Virus record (IMG/VR): IMGVR_UViG_3300008108_000191
Location: 1-64,000 of that record
DNA: 64,000 nt
Strand: one strand, 5' to 3'
Origin: a virus
The notes under the pieces were generated by a model. The model did not search any database, was not told where the DNA came from, and was given only the letters and a program-made list of their open reading frames with translations. A program made the translations under genes and the position numbers. Shown one piece after another: positions 7,419-16,671 of the stretch; the first letter of the stretch is position 1; each line of letters starts with the position of its first letter.

Positions 7419-8597
7419 TTACTTCAGACCAAGGTATGCAGAGTCAACTCCATTAGCAGTATCAATAGTATATCCAGAACCTGCTACTGCTCTACCTGCC
7501 GTTCCTCCTAATGTACCTGAAGCACCTGCCAATCCATTTGTGCGGTTTCCGTTAACACCAGTATTTCCAGTATCACCATTTTCACCATTTTGTCCCCAAG
7601 TTCCACCATCTCCACCATCTCCACCTTTTCCACCAGCTCCTGCATTAGTTCCACCAGCAGAACCACCTACACCAGTTCCACCAAATGTTCTGGACTGTAG
7701 GTAACCTTGACCCAATCCGCCATCTGCGCCATCACCGCCAGCACCACCGTCTGTATTAACAGTATAAGATACTGTTCTATCATAGAAACAGCAGAAACAT
7801 TCTCCAGGGGTTCCTAATGCTCCACCACAGCAGTTATCTCCATTACCTTGTCTGCCGCTACAATACTGTCCACCGGGGCAACCACAATTACCAGGACCAC
7901 CTCTACTATATCCAGTTCCTACTCGTTCTGTATAACTGACAGTATATTGACCTCCACCACCTGTTCCACCATCTCCACCACCTCCGCCGCCACCGCCGCC
8001 GCCGTAGACTTGTGCAGAGGCACCAGAAGTCCTTACAGTAACTGTTCCGGTACTATTTGTGTTGATATAGAGAGCATCACCACCATCTCCACCATTTATC
8101 GTTTCTGTTCCTGCAGATCCTCCATCACCAAGTATTACTCCAGTGATAAGAAGTAATACATTATAAACGGCAGTAGCATTTAGACTTGCTGCTGGTGTTG
8201 ATGTAGTTGTTGACCCACTGGTTCCAGATAAATAAACTCTTTTTTCAATATTATATTGTAAGTTTGAATTCCAGAGTGAGGATGCTGCAATATTTAAGTT
8301 TAAATCTGTGTCAGATCCTTGTGTTAAATCATAATATTTTATAGAATTTCTAAACTGGGATAATTTTAAGTTACTTGATGTTGATATTCCACCACTCAAG
8401 GGTCCAGAAGTTCTATTTTCAGTACAATCTGGAACTATTGGTTCTGCTGTATTAACATTCGTATTTCTTCTAAGTTCAGATGCTTTTATGTTTCCTGATG
8501 ATGTCCTCTTAAAGTTAGTTCTTAGGGAACTAAAAGATATAGATCCAGAAGCATAAAAAGGACCTGTTTCACTTGTTGTCGTTCTTGTTAAAGACAT
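7419..8597 (-). CDS. glycine-rich tail-fibre adhesin with Cys-rich insert, 392 aa
   Basis: Probable tip or receptor-binding fibre protein. Residues 1-150 resemble a fibre-attachment region. From about 155 onward it is poly-Gly/Asn with DGG repeats, reminiscent of the polyglycine-helix sandwich in gp38-type adhesins of T4-like phages (e.g. S16). A Cys-rich insert (about 215-260) contains many Cys in short spacing (NCGCPGGQYC, DNCCGG, ECFCCF). The paralogous protein at 24194-25054 has a similar plan. Overlaps the upstream fibre gene by one base. Confidence 0.75.
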   Translation of the reverse strand: MSLTRTTTSETGPFYASGSISFSSLRTNFKRTSSGNIKASELRRNTNVNTAEPIVPDCTENRTSGPLSGGISTSSNLKLSQFRNSIKYYDLTQGSDTDLNLNIAASSLWNSNLQYNIEKRVYLSGTSGSTTTSTPAASLNATAVYNVLLLITGVILGDGGSAGTETINGGDGGDALYINTNSTGTVTVRTSGASAQVYGGGGGGGGGGDGGTGGGGQYTVSYTERVGTGYSRGGPGNCGCPGGQYCSGRQGNGDNCCGGALGTPGECFCCFYDRTVSYTVNTDGGAGGDGADGGLGQGYLQSRTFGGTGVGGSAGGTNAGAGGKGGDGGDGGTWGQNGENGDTGNTGVNGNRTNGLAGASGTLGGTAGRAVAGSGYTIDTANGVDSAYLGLK

Positions 8598-10246
8598 TAG
8601 AATAATCGAAGTGAAGTTGAACCAACACCTGGTACAGTAAATATAACTCTGCTTGGTGATGTTCCATAGGTTATCTGAACAAACTCAGTTCCAACACCAC
8701 TACTAATAAATCCACTAGTAGAACGAACTGAGAATGATGTAACATATCCACTAGCAACGTTCATTCCATCCGTCAATGTTAATGTATTTGCACGAATACC
8801 ATTATTTACAGTTAAACCAGTATCTTGGAATCCAGAGTCAGTTCCAACACCAACATTAGTTCCTAATCCAACAAAACTAGAACCATTAAAGTTTGCACTT
8901 CCAGTTACCTTCAGTGTACTGATAGTACTAACTCCAGAAGTGGTGTAGATGTTTGATGTTATAATAGGATCTAGATTTAAAGTTCCACTAATAGAACCAG
9001 CAACAGTTAAGTTACCACCAAACCAGGCATTGCCCGTAACTGTTGATGTACCAACAACATGTAACTTATGGGTTGGAATCGTCTGGTTAATACCAAGATT
9101 ACCATCCCATGTTAGGGTCATTCTTTCGGAGTTAGTCTGACCATAAATCCACTTAAAGTTTCCAGTGCTACCAGCACCAGTACCATTGTGGAGTACAGTT
9201 CTAATATCTCCGGTATCATTGTTGATTAACTCTAGAGTCTTGCTTAAGTTACCAAATCTTAAAATAGCATTGCTGTTCCCAATACCTATAGACTGACCAA
9301 TACTAATTCTAGATTGACTATCAGTAGAGATAACCTCAAGTAATGTAGCATTTGACTTTCTAATTTGGAAGTCTGATGTTGGTTCTGCTGTTCCTACTCC
9401 AATTCTTCCAGAGTCTAGTGCTGCAAAAGAAGTTCCACCAGTTCCAACGTGCAATAGTTTGGTAACAGTAGTGATACCAGATGGTGTTGCTGTAACTTCA
9501 ATAGAATCTACTACAAGTTTAGATGCAGTTACTACTCCAACAGTAATATTTGGAGTTCCAATTAGTCCTCTTGCGGTTGTAGCAATACCAACGACATTTC
9601 CAGTTAAATCGCCAACAAATGTTGTTGCAGTAACGATACCACTATCAACAGTAACTGTACCTACTTTTAGTGATGTGAATGTTGAAACTCCAGTAGAATA
9701 AACATCACCAACTAAACCACCTCTGAAAGTCCCATAGAAGTCAGATGCTGTTATGATACCAGTTGCCTTAATACTTCCAGTTGAGTTAATACCAATACCA
9801 TTTTGCGTATTTGGATTACCTCCAATTTGAAATACATATCTTGGATCTGTTGTTGCTACGCCAACATTTCCAGCAGCGTAAATGCTAGTAAATCCTAAAC
9901 CAACATCAACATCAACCCACTGTGACGTTGGAAGGTTACTTAGAGTTGAACCATCACCATAAAATGAAACTACACCAGATACTGCCGTAACAATACCGCT
10001 AGAACTGATTGATAGGTTACCAATAGAAGCGGAGGTTAAAGTTGTAACACCACTTACATTTAATGTTTTACTATGAAGTTGGTCTGCTGTTGCTAGTCCA
10101 ACAACTTTGGCAGTTCCTCTTACGTCCAAAACTTCAGTTGGAATCGTGGTGCCGATTCCAACCAAACCGTTTGAATTTACAACTAAGTTATCATAATCAA
10201 CCTGGACGCCATTACGAAAATTAAACGACTTTCTATAATCTGCCAT
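8597..10246 (-). CDS. tail-fibre-like structural protein, 549 aa
   Basis: Thr/Ser/Gly-rich beta-repeat protein starting MADYRKSFNFRNGVQVDYDN, followed by many 'LVVNSNGLVGIGTT.P...LDV.G' and 'GIVTATTFVG' units, typical of phage fibre shafts with triple-stranded beta structure. Late box ATAAATA upstream. It lies between a 1749-aa fibre and a Gly-rich adhesin, suggesting a shaft segment of the same appendage. No enzymatic domain is visible. Confidence 0.8.
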   Translation of the reverse strand: MADYRKSFNFRNGVQVDYDNLVVNSNGLVGIGTTIPTEVLDVRGTAKVVGLATADQLHSKTLNVSGVTTLTSASIGNLSISSSGIVTAVSGVVSFYGDGSTLSNLPTSQWVDVDVGLGFTSIYAAGNVGVATTDPRYVFQIGGNPNTQNGIGINSTGSIKATGIITASDFYGTFRGGLVGDVYSTGVSTFTSLKVGTVTVDSGIVTATTFVGDLTGNVVGIATTARGLIGTPNITVGVVTASKLVVDSIEVTATPSGITTVTKLLHVGTGGTSFAALDSGRIGVGTAEPTSDFQIRKSNATLLEVISTDSQSRISIGQSIGIGNSNAILRFGNLSKTLELINNDTGDIRTVLHNGTGAGSTGNFKWIYGQTNSERMTLTWDGNLGINQTIPTHKLHVVGTSTVTGNAWFGGNLTVAGSISGTLNLDPIITSNIYTTSGVSTISTLKVTGSANFNGSSFVGLGTNVGVGTDSGFQDTGLTVNNGIRANTLTLTDGMNVASGYVTSFSVRSTSGFISSGVGTEFVQITYGTSPSRVIFTVPGVGSTSLRLF

Positions 10247-10263
10247 CTTAGACGGTTTTTAAG

Positions 10264-13200
10264 TTATTTATGATTCTGGTCGTCAACCTTTCTAGAAAGT
10301 TCTTTAATAGCCTCAACCAGTAGAGGAACAATCTTATGGTAGTCAACCGCAAGGTAACCATTATCTCTAGTTGTGACTGCCTCTGGTAGAATCTTCTCAA
10401 TTTCTTGAGCGATAAGACCAACATCATGACCAGTCTTGTTGGACTTTTCATTCCAATCAAATGTGTTACCACTGATTGATAGAACCTTTTCTAGTGGATT
10501 ATCAATTCTAGTGATGTTATCCTTCAATCTTTCGTCAGAAGACCAGAAAGCAGTAATATCATCAGTTACGCTCAAGATACCAGTGATTGTTGTATTAGTT
10601 TGGATTGCAACAAGAGTGCTTCCACCATTTGCATTGAGTTTTAGATTTCCAGACTGAGTATCAATAGTATTGTCATCAGTAACGGCAATTTTAATGTTAC
10701 CAAAACTACCAGCGGAAGAAACTAGAGTAGATGAAGAATCAATAACTAGATTTCCACTTACGGTTAGGTTTCCAGTTACATTAGCATTTCCACCAACATT
10801 CAAGTTCTTCGCAATACCAACACCACCACTAACTGTGACTGCACCAGTACTGAAATCAGTTGACTGTGTAGTATCAGTTACTTTTAGTGGTGCAGAAATA
10901 GTAGTTGTATCATTAATTTTAACTTCTTTGTTGAACTTAACTGGACCATCAAACTGAGACAGAACAGTACCAGAGTTTCCACCTTCAACTAGAAGTCTTT
11001 GCTTAACAATAACTTCATCAAATACAACACTCAAACTAGAAGGATCTTCACCAGTTATTGTTGGTACTGGAATATCAAATACTTCTTCTTGACCAGTAGC
11101 AGAGTTAATCTTCTTATTACCAATGAAGAAGTCGCCAACGCTGTTCATACCAGTATAAACAACGATACCGCAGTTCTTCTCTTGTGCTTGTGCGAGGTAG
11201 TCTTCCTTATCACTCAGACTCTTGACCTGAACTTGTGGAAGTGCAGTTGAATAGTTACCTGGACCATAACCAAGATATTCAAATGTATGTCCAGAAGCAC
11301 GTAAGTATGAAGGTCTACGGAACTCAATAGCCTTAGGTGTGATCTTCTTAATAAGAGCACCACCAGAATGGTTTTGCTTCAGAGTTCCTAAAGCACCACG
11401 AATAACACTGACTTCATTGTTACCAGAACCAGCAAGAGTGCTGGTTACAACTCTCATAATCTCATCATCAACTTGGATATATGAACCAAGTTCAAATCTA
11501 TTGGTAGTTGAAATACCAGAGTTTGTAGTTTTAATATGAAGTGTAGTCTGATTGGAGATATTAGACTGAAGAATAGCAGTCTCGTTTCCGTAGAAGAAGA
11601 ATCCTCTTGCTCCAAGATTCTCACCATCAACATCAGAGGTCTTATCATTGGAAGATAGACCATGCTTCAACAGATACTTAGGAGAAGTAAGTGATGCACT
11701 CGTCTTAGCACTAACTGTTGTGGTTGTGATACCAGTAACTAGATAGTCGCCTAAGTTTTGATCTGTAGAGTTCTTAACGGTGAGTCTATTACCAACCACA
11801 AAACCATGAGGTTCAGACATTGTAAAGGTGGTAATACCAGTTGCTGAAGTAAATGCTGAAGAAGAAACAGTTAGTTCAGGTGCAATGTTCAGTAGATATT
11901 GCCCTTGAACAATTCTTGGATCCTTATCAGTAATAGCAATAGCAACTTGATTTTTAGCAGGAACACCAGTAATACGATAGTATCCACCAGCAGTTGTTCC
12001 AATACCTGTGATTTGAACGGTATTACCAATAACTGTTGAAATACCAGCAGTTGTTACAGTTAAACCAGCGCCTACTCCACCACCAATTCTTCCAGTATCA
12101 AAGTCTAGTTCTTCGCCATTTGTATAACCAGAACCACCAACAGTAATATCTACAGAGGATACAGCATTACCAGCAACTGTTACAGTGGCGGTAGCGCCAT
12201 CCCAAGTTGATGTTCCATTATTAAAGAGTTTTACATTATAGTAAGTTCCATTGGTATATCCACTACCACCAGTAAAGGAACTATAAGTTACAATTCCATT
12301 AAAACCATGCTCTCTAGCGAATGTTAAAGTTGCAACTCCAACAGTTGCACTTGGGAATGAAGTTGTAACTCCAGTGATAGGAAGACCAATACCAAGAGCT
12401 GGGAGTAAAATATCAACAGTTTCTCTTGTAAGACTCTTCTTAAGATCATCAGTTACAACATCGCCAATAGGAGATCTCTTAGCGTATGTTTTACTTGAGT
12501 TTGGATTATCACTGATATTATCTCTATCCAACTGTGGATATAGATCTTTAACATTTTGACTATAGGAATGTCCAGTGAATTCAGTTTCAACAGTATTACC
12601 AGCATTTAACACATACAAGTGATAAACACCATCTTGAACATCCTTAATATATGGAGAGATGACCTCGTTTCTATAAACATAGAAGTTCTCATTCCAATCA
12701 TTTCTTTCTAATCTTGGAAGAGCAGTTGTTCTACTGCTTGTATCATTTGTAAATGAACCAGTAGAATGAGTTATACCATAAACATCTGCTGTTGAGTGAG
12801 TAAATGTCTTATCATCAACTACAGAAGCAACAGTAAATACTCCATTATATCCCTTATTAACAGTTCCAGCAGTGTTTCCAGTGCTGGTTACATTTCTGAT
12901 GATAATCTTCTCACCAACTCTTACATTATGTGGTAGTTCTGTAATAACAGTAACTGTAGAAGAACTCGTTGAGCAGGTGCTGATGAATCTTGGGTTTCTG
13001 TTATAATCATAGTCAGATGTTGTAATTCCAGTAGCAGTAAAGTCAGCGTTAGATCTTGCTCCAGTAGTGCTGGACTCCTGAATAACAAATCCTTCTTCTG
13101 GATCCTTTGCATTATCAAACTCTTTTGGAACTACAACTCTAAACTTATAGAGTTTCTCATCAAGACTTCTTGGATCTTCTGTTCTATTAAAGAATGATGG

Positions 13201-15513
13201 ATTTGATGCAGAACCAAGAGTTCCAGTTCCTAGAGTATTAAATGCTGTGTAGATAGCATTATTATGGGATGAATGAATAAACCAATTGTTATTTGCAGCA
13301 TCAAACTGAATAGGTGAACCAATTTCACCAGCAGCCTTATCACTTACTCTACTAATAACTTTAATATTCGTTCCACCATATAGTGTAATGAATGCACTAT
13401 TCTCAGCATTCGTTGCTGAAGATGCTATCTTAATTTGAGTTGAAGACTCTTTAATAACATAATAAATGGTGTGTGGATTAATATTCTCTGGTAGGTCTCC
13501 ACTATCACTGATGAGTAGAATCTTTTCACCAGTTAGTAAGTTATGTGTTCCAATAGTCAGAACGCTAGATGAAACGCTACTTACAGAGTATTGTTTAAAT
13601 GAACTAGATGTTCCTAGAGCAGAGGTAATACCAGATGTGCTAATGGCATTATCAACCATTAGGATATTTGCACTGTAGGTAGTTCCAGATCCAACGAACG
13701 ATAGTTGATCGTTCAGTTTAGCACCAACTCTATAACCTTGAACAAGAACTGGTGGAGCAATGTTCTTATCATTGTAACCATAAAGATATAGATGGCTTGA
13801 AATACCAACAGAAGTTGTTAAACCAACATCTAGTTGTACCCAGTCAATACTCTCTTCTGTCGCTACAATTGCTTTTGGTGTAATAACAGAAGTAATAAAT
13901 GCTTTATTGTCCTTCGCAAATGCTTCTGCCTTAAATCCTTCTGCGTTCAGTGAGAACTGACCAAAGTTTGAGTTAGAGTTTGTGATACTGAAGTCAGCAC
14001 CAGTTCTACCATCAAAGTGATATGAAAAACCAATAGCAAATACAGAGACGACCTGAATAAAGGCATCGTTCGAACCTTTAATATGACTAGATTCCCATCC
14101 AGTTCTATAGAGAGCATCAGAGTCTAGGTGATAAACTTTATTAGAATCTGTAGATGAAGATTCACTTGAAAGTGATGCACCAGTTACTTTAGAAACCGTA
14201 ATACCTTCATACGCTCTAGAAGACTCATTATACTTAACAAATGCTCTGTCGTCTTTCTGTAGAGAAACAGCAGTAAACTGAGCAACAACCATCGAACGGA
14301 AACCAGATGCCTTAGCACCATCGGCATGAAGACCGTTCATACCATAAACTGAACGCAAGGAACAGTTAAAGATATATGGAGAAGCACCACCAACAGTATC
14401 AGTCTCGATAGTAACTGTTGCTCCAGAAGCACTAGGAGAAGCAGGAAGATTGTTTCTTACAAATGGTAGTAGATAAGTAAACTGAGTTTCGCTGCTTACA
14501 CTTTGAACTGTGGTTGATACATTATAGTCATCAACACTTACACCTTTAACTTTGATAGGTGTACCAGTTGTAAGACCATGTGCTGTAGATGTAGTAACTG
14601 TAATAACACTACCAGGAGTGAAACTATCTCCAGAAATAATGGTAGAGATATTAACTGGGTCAGCAGCAAATGCGCCAACAATTTCCCACTCAGAACGCTT
14701 CTTAGCAAAACCTAGTGGTTCAGCTGGCCACTTCTGGTCAATATTTCTGCCAGTTTCCGAATTAAATGCATTCGAAAGCTTGCTATAATACATGTCGAGG
14801 TCTGTAATGGAATATCCAGTAGGGATATTCACACCATCAGCATACTCAAAACAAGTTAGTTTGTGGTGAGAGAATGTTGGTTTTGACTGATTACCAGAAC
14901 CAAAGTTTGATGCATCAGTATATACTAGACCACTCTGGTCACCATCAAAGATAGAAAACTGCCAGAAGTAACAAGCACCTGTGATTCTGAAAATAGAAGA
15001 ACCTGCTACATTAGTATCAGTTGGGTTTGGTACATACTTAGGACGAATCTTAGTCTTTCTAAGGTCTAAACCAACAATTGAAGTACCTCTAGGTACAACA
15101 ACACCACCATGAATACTATTAAACTTATAAAGAATATTTTCTTGCTGCGTTAGATCAAATACTGAAGATGATGTAAGAGTTAATTCTGTAGATGCTACGG
15201 TCTCTGAACCAGCTGGAGATACGGCAGTAGCAGTTCCACTTACATCTTTAATAGCATATCCAGGTCTATTATCAATGACGTGTTCGCCAGGAAATAAAAG
15301 AATTGTAGTTTTCTCTACAATATCATTATCACTTCCCCTCAAATATGAGAATCTCGCTGCCTCTAGCAGTGCTCTCTGAATCGTTTTGAAAGGTTTTGTT
15401 AACGAATTACCTTGATTCTCGATAGAATCGGTAGCATCAAGGTCACTTGGGTTAACATAGAGAATACGCCCTTCAGTATTCTTTATGAAATTTTCCAGTT
15501 TGTTTAAAGGCAT
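10264..15513 (-). CDS. very large virion fibre/baseplate protein with C-terminal S74 chaperone, 1749 aa
   Basis: N-terminus MPLNKLENFIKNTEGRILY, then a region like a right-handed beta-helix (LTKPFKTIQRALLEAARFS, later HTFEYLGYGPGN) and numerous Ser/Thr/Gly beta repeats. The last 100 residues (SSDERLKDNITRI ... GLIAQEIEKILPEAV ... VDYHKIVPLLVEAIKELS) are an intramolecular chaperone of the Peptidase_S74 type, which trimerises the fibre and is then usually self-cleaved near the SSDER serine. Late box 33 bp upstream. Shares the H(T/S)FEY(L/I)G segment with the 1304-aa protein at 27599-31513, pointing to a duplication. Long side fibre or baseplate fibre is the best guess. Confidence 0.85.
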   Translation of the reverse strand: MPLNKLENFIKNTEGRILYVNPSDLDATDSIENQGNSLTKPFKTIQRALLEAARFSYLRGSDNDIVEKTTILLFPGEHVIDNRPGYAIKDVSGTATAVSPAGSETVASTELTLTSSSVFDLTQQENILYKFNSIHGGVVVPRGTSIVGLDLRKTKIRPKYVPNPTDTNVAGSSIFRITGACYFWQFSIFDGDQSGLVYTDASNFGSGNQSKPTFSHHKLTCFEYADGVNIPTGYSITDLDMYYSKLSNAFNSETGRNIDQKWPAEPLGFAKKRSEWEIVGAFAADPVNISTIISGDSFTPGSVITVTTSTAHGLTTGTPIKVKGVSVDDYNVSTTVQSVSSETQFTYLLPFVRNNLPASPSASGATVTIETDTVGGASPYIFNCSLRSVYGMNGLHADGAKASGFRSMVVAQFTAVSLQKDDRAFVKYNESSRAYEGITVSKVTGASLSSESSSTDSNKVYHLDSDALYRTGWESSHIKGSNDAFIQVVSVFAIGFSYHFDGRTGADFSITNSNSNFGQFSLNAEGFKAEAFAKDNKAFITSVITPKAIVATEESIDWVQLDVGLTTSVGISSHLYLYGYNDKNIAPPVLVQGYRVGAKLNDQLSFVGSGTTYSANILMVDNAISTSGITSALGTSSSFKQYSVSSVSSSVLTIGTHNLLTGEKILLISDSGDLPENINPHTIYYVIKESSTQIKIASSATNAENSAFITLYGGTNIKVISRVSDKAAGEIGSPIQFDAANNNWFIHSSHNNAIYTAFNTLGTGTLGSASNPSFFNRTEDPRSLDEKLYKFRVVVPKEFDNAKDPEEGFVIQESSTTGARSNADFTATGITTSDYDYNRNPRFISTCSTSSSTVTVITELPHNVRVGEKIIIRNVTSTGNTAGTVNKGYNGVFTVASVVDDKTFTHSTADVYGITHSTGSFTNDTSSRTTALPRLERNDWNENFYVYRNEVISPYIKDVQDGVYHLYVLNAGNTVETEFTGHSYSQNVKDLYPQLDRDNISDNPNSSKTYAKRSPIGDVVTDDLKKSLTRETVDILLPALGIGLPITGVTTSFPSATVGVATLTFAREHGFNGIVTYSSFTGGSGYTNGTYYNVKLFNNGTSTWDGATATVTVAGNAVSSVDITVGGSGYTNGEELDFDTGRIGGGVGAGLTVTTAGISTVIGNTVQITGIGTTAGGYYRITGVPAKNQVAIAITDKDPRIVQGQYLLNIAPELTVSSSAFTSATGITTFTMSEPHGFVVGNRLTVKNSTDQNLGDYLVTGITTTTVSAKTSASLTSPKYLLKHGLSSNDKTSDVDGENLGARGFFFYGNETAILQSNISNQTTLHIKTTNSGISTTNRFELGSYIQVDDEIMRVVTSTLAGSGNNEVSVIRGALGTLKQNHSGGALIKKITPKAIEFRRPSYLRASGHTFEYLGYGPGNYSTALPQVQVKSLSDKEDYLAQAQEKNCGIVVYTGMNSVGDFFIGNKKINSATGQEEVFDIPVPTITGEDPSSLSVVFDEVIVKQRLLVEGGNSGTVLSQFDGPVKFNKEVKINDTTTISAPLKVTDTTQSTDFSTGAVTVSGGVGIAKNLNVGGNANVTGNLTVSGNLVIDSSSTLVSSAGSFGNIKIAVTDDNTIDTQSGNLKLNANGGSTLVAIQTNTTITGILSVTDDITAFWSSDERLKDNITRIDNPLEKVLSISGNTFDWNEKSNKTGHDVGLIAQEIEKILPEAVTTRDNGYLAVDYHKIVPLLVEAIKELSRKVDDQNHK
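10265..10272 (-). promoter_or_regulatory. late promoter box (CATAAATA) for the 549-aa fibre
   Basis: CATAAATA on the minus strand, about 20 bp before the ATG at 10246 and overlapping the end of the 1749-aa gene. Confidence 0.55.
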
Positions 15514-15545
15514 CGGATTATATACGCCAATATATTTCTATGTTT

Positions 15546-15553
15546 TATTTATC
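15546..15553 (-). promoter_or_regulatory. late promoter box (GATAAATA) for the 1749-aa fibre
   Basis: GATAAATA on the minus strand, 33 bp before the ATG at 15513, overlapping the last codon of the small acidic gene. Confidence 0.6.
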
Positions 15554-15857
15554 AACCCATCAAATCTTCCTCATCGTGATAATATTCTAGTTCATCAGGC
15601 ATATCTTCAGGGTTTTCTAGTTCTATCGGGAACATACAAGGATGCACTTCCTCATCTATAAGGTAGAAAGAACTTCTGTATAAGTCGTCTGGTTCAAATG
15701 ATCTTTCTTTATCTGCTAGTCTCTTAAGATCATCATCTTCCAAATGCCCATCAGGCATCTCATCAAATGTGAATGGGACTTGATTAATGAAATACATTTT
15801 CACTATCATGCTGCCTTCGTTATACCAGCAGTACGCAGTGTCTATTCTATAAGACAT
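15552..15857 (-). CDS. acidic hypothetical protein, 101 aa
   Basis: Starts MSYRIDTAYCWYNEGSMIV at the ATG preceded by GGGAG with an 8-base spacer (an upstream in-frame GTG has no ribosome site). Strongly acidic through the middle and C-terminus. Late box AATAAATA lies just upstream, directly behind the tRNA cluster. Unknown function. Confidence 0.65.
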   Translation of the reverse strand: MSYRIDTAYCWYNEGSMIVKMYFINQVPFTFDEMPDGHLEDDDLKRLADKERSFEPDDLYRSSFYLIDEEVHPCMFPIELENPEDMPDELEYYHDEEDLMG

Positions 15858-15878
15858 AGGCTTCACTCCCGTATCTTA

Positions 15879-15886
15879 TATTTATT
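15879..15886 (-). promoter_or_regulatory. late promoter box (AATAAATA) for the 101-aa gene
   Basis: AATAAATA on the minus strand, about 22 bp before the ATG at 15857, immediately 3' of the tRNA at 15892. Confidence 0.55.
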
Positions 15887-15891
15887 TTTAT

Positions 15892-15964
15892 ACCCACAGT
15901 CGGATTCGAACCGACACTGGAGGAGTTTTAAGCTCCCTATCTCTGCCTGTTGGATTATGCGGGC
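15892..15964 (-). tRNA. tRNA with UAA (Leu) anticodon, short variable loop
   Basis: A 73-nt cloverleaf reads on the minus strand: acceptor GCCCGCA / TGTGGGT (two G-T pairs), anticodon stem GGGAG / CTCCT with loop CTTAAAA (anticodon TAA), a 5-nt variable loop and a perfect T arm (GTCGG TTCGAAT CCGAC). The base after the acceptor stem is A; CCA is not encoded. Leucine tRNAs normally have a long variable arm (class II), which is absent here, so identity by anticodon is Leu but the architecture is atypical. Confidence 0.8.
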
Positions 15965-15970
15965 GTAGGT

Positions 15971-16043
15971 GCAGGTTGCGAGGATCGAACTCGCCTTCGC
16001 AGAATTATGAGTTCTGAGCATTCTACCAGATTGCTAAACCTGC
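15971..16043 (-). tRNA. tRNA with CAU anticodon (Met or Ile2)
   Basis: Cloverleaf on the minus strand: acceptor GCAGGTT / AACCTGC perfect, anticodon stem CAGAA / TTCTG with loop CTCATAA (anticodon CAT), T arm GCGAG TTCGATC CTCGC. The G1-C72 pair argues against an initiator tRNA; it may be elongator Met, or Ile if C34 is modified to lysidine. CCA is not encoded. Confidence 0.88.
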
Positions 16044-16053
16044 TTTATGTAAT

Positions 16054-16136
16054 TGGGAAGAACATTGCCCTTCCCATACGACGCTACGGAAGATACCCGT
16101 AGTAGAAGTTGGCGTCTTTTTAGGCTATCTGCCTAA
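16054..16136 (-). ncRNA. structured RNA of unknown type inside the tRNA cluster
   Basis: The stretch between two tRNAs holds three perfect hairpins and one long-range stem: TGGGAAG/CTTCCCA (16054-16060 with 16070-16076), CTACGG/CCGTAG (16084-16089 with 16097-16102) enclosed by GACG/CGTC (16080-16083 with 16113-16116), and TTAGGC/GCCTAA (16120-16125 with 16131-16136). No ORF fits. T4 encodes stable RNAs C and D in its tRNA cluster, so a stable RNA is a reasonable guess; spacer hairpins used for tRNA processing are the alternative. Confidence 0.5.
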
Positions 16137-16147
16137 CGACTACCAAT

Positions 16148-16234
16148 AGAAGTGGGTGGATTCGAACCACCTCAAAGCCGCTAATCTGGCGGAAAGAGTT
16201 TATAAGACTCCTCTGACTACCAAGTCTCACTTCC
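16148..16234 (-). tRNA. class II tRNA-like gene with UAU anticodon
   Basis: An 87-nt cloverleaf on the minus strand: acceptor GGAAGTG / CACTTCT (one G-T), short D arm GAC-TTGGTA-GTC, anticodon stem GGAGT / ACTCT with loop CTTATAA (anticodon TAT, Ile AUA), a 23-nt variable region containing a CCGC/GCGG stem, and a perfect T arm (GGTGG TTCGAAT CCACC). A long variable arm with base A73 is typical of Leu, not Ile. It may be a repurposed or decaying Leu tRNA; the amino acid cannot be decided from sequence alone. Confidence 0.65.
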
Positions 16235-16246
16235 TAGATGATGAAC

Positions 16247-16420
16247 TTACTGAGCTTCGTTGTTTAACTCAGTGTGTATTCGTATAAGTTCATCATCGGC
16301 AGGCATCATAACTGCTGCCTTACCATCTTCTCCAATGATACCAATGTGCTCTCCTTGTTCTACTCGTTCTAGGAGAGCATCAAAGTTTTCTTCCCACTCT
16401 TTTACAGTAAACACTTCCAT
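16247..16420 (-). CDS. Phd/YefM-like orphan antitoxin, 57 aa
   Basis: The sequence MEVFTVKEWEENFDALLERV, then EQGEHIGII and GKAAVMMPADDEL, follows the N-terminal Phd/YefM fold: strand, helix ending in RVE.GE, a second strand, then the 'aVmvP.de' strand. Antitoxins of this family bind DNA as dimers and neutralise partner toxins through a C-terminal tail; here the tail is short (about 10 residues) and no toxin gene is adjacent. It starts two bases after the previous stop, in a sigma70-driven unit with the tRNAs. It could block host toxin-antitoxin defence or act as a repressor. Function inferred. Confidence 0.6.
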   Translation of the reverse strand: MEVFTVKEWEENFDALLERVEQGEHIGIIGEDGKAAVMMPADDELIRIHTELNNEAQ

Positions 16421-16422
16421 TA

Positions 16423-16617
16423 TTATTCTACAGCAATATCAGCGTATTCGATTTGATGAGGTTCAAGGTTAGCAGTAACAACTTCCAGGACATTCATAAA
16501 CTCCTGAACAGTTTCACACTCTACCATTTTCTCATTACCTTCATCACTAATGAGAAGGAAAGAGCGAGTGCAGACATCAATAACAATGCCCAGGACAGAT
16601 TCTTGTGCGGTTCCCAT
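16423..16617 (-). CDS. conserved hypothetical protein, 64 aa
   Basis: MGTAQESVLGIVIDVCTRSF... followed by LISDEGNEKMVECETVQEFM looks like a small beta-beta-alpha protein; no family recognised. First gene after the consensus promoter at 16643-16671 and two bases ahead of the antitoxin-like gene, so the two are probably co-transcribed. Confidence 0.65.
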   Translation of the reverse strand: MGTAQESVLGIVIDVCTRSFLLISDEGNEKMVECETVQEFMNVLEVVTANLEPHQIEYADIAVE

Positions 16618-16642
16618 TGGATGTTCCGTTGATTACCTGAGT

Positions 16643-16671
16643 ATTATAGGGGGTCTGGGTCCTGGTGTCAA
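16643..16671 (-). promoter_or_regulatory. perfect consensus sigma70 promoter for small genes and tRNAs
   Basis: Minus strand: TTGACA (16671-16666), 17-bp spacer, TATAAT (16648-16643). It lies just after a terminator and 26 bp before the ATG at 16617. Confidence 0.8.
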
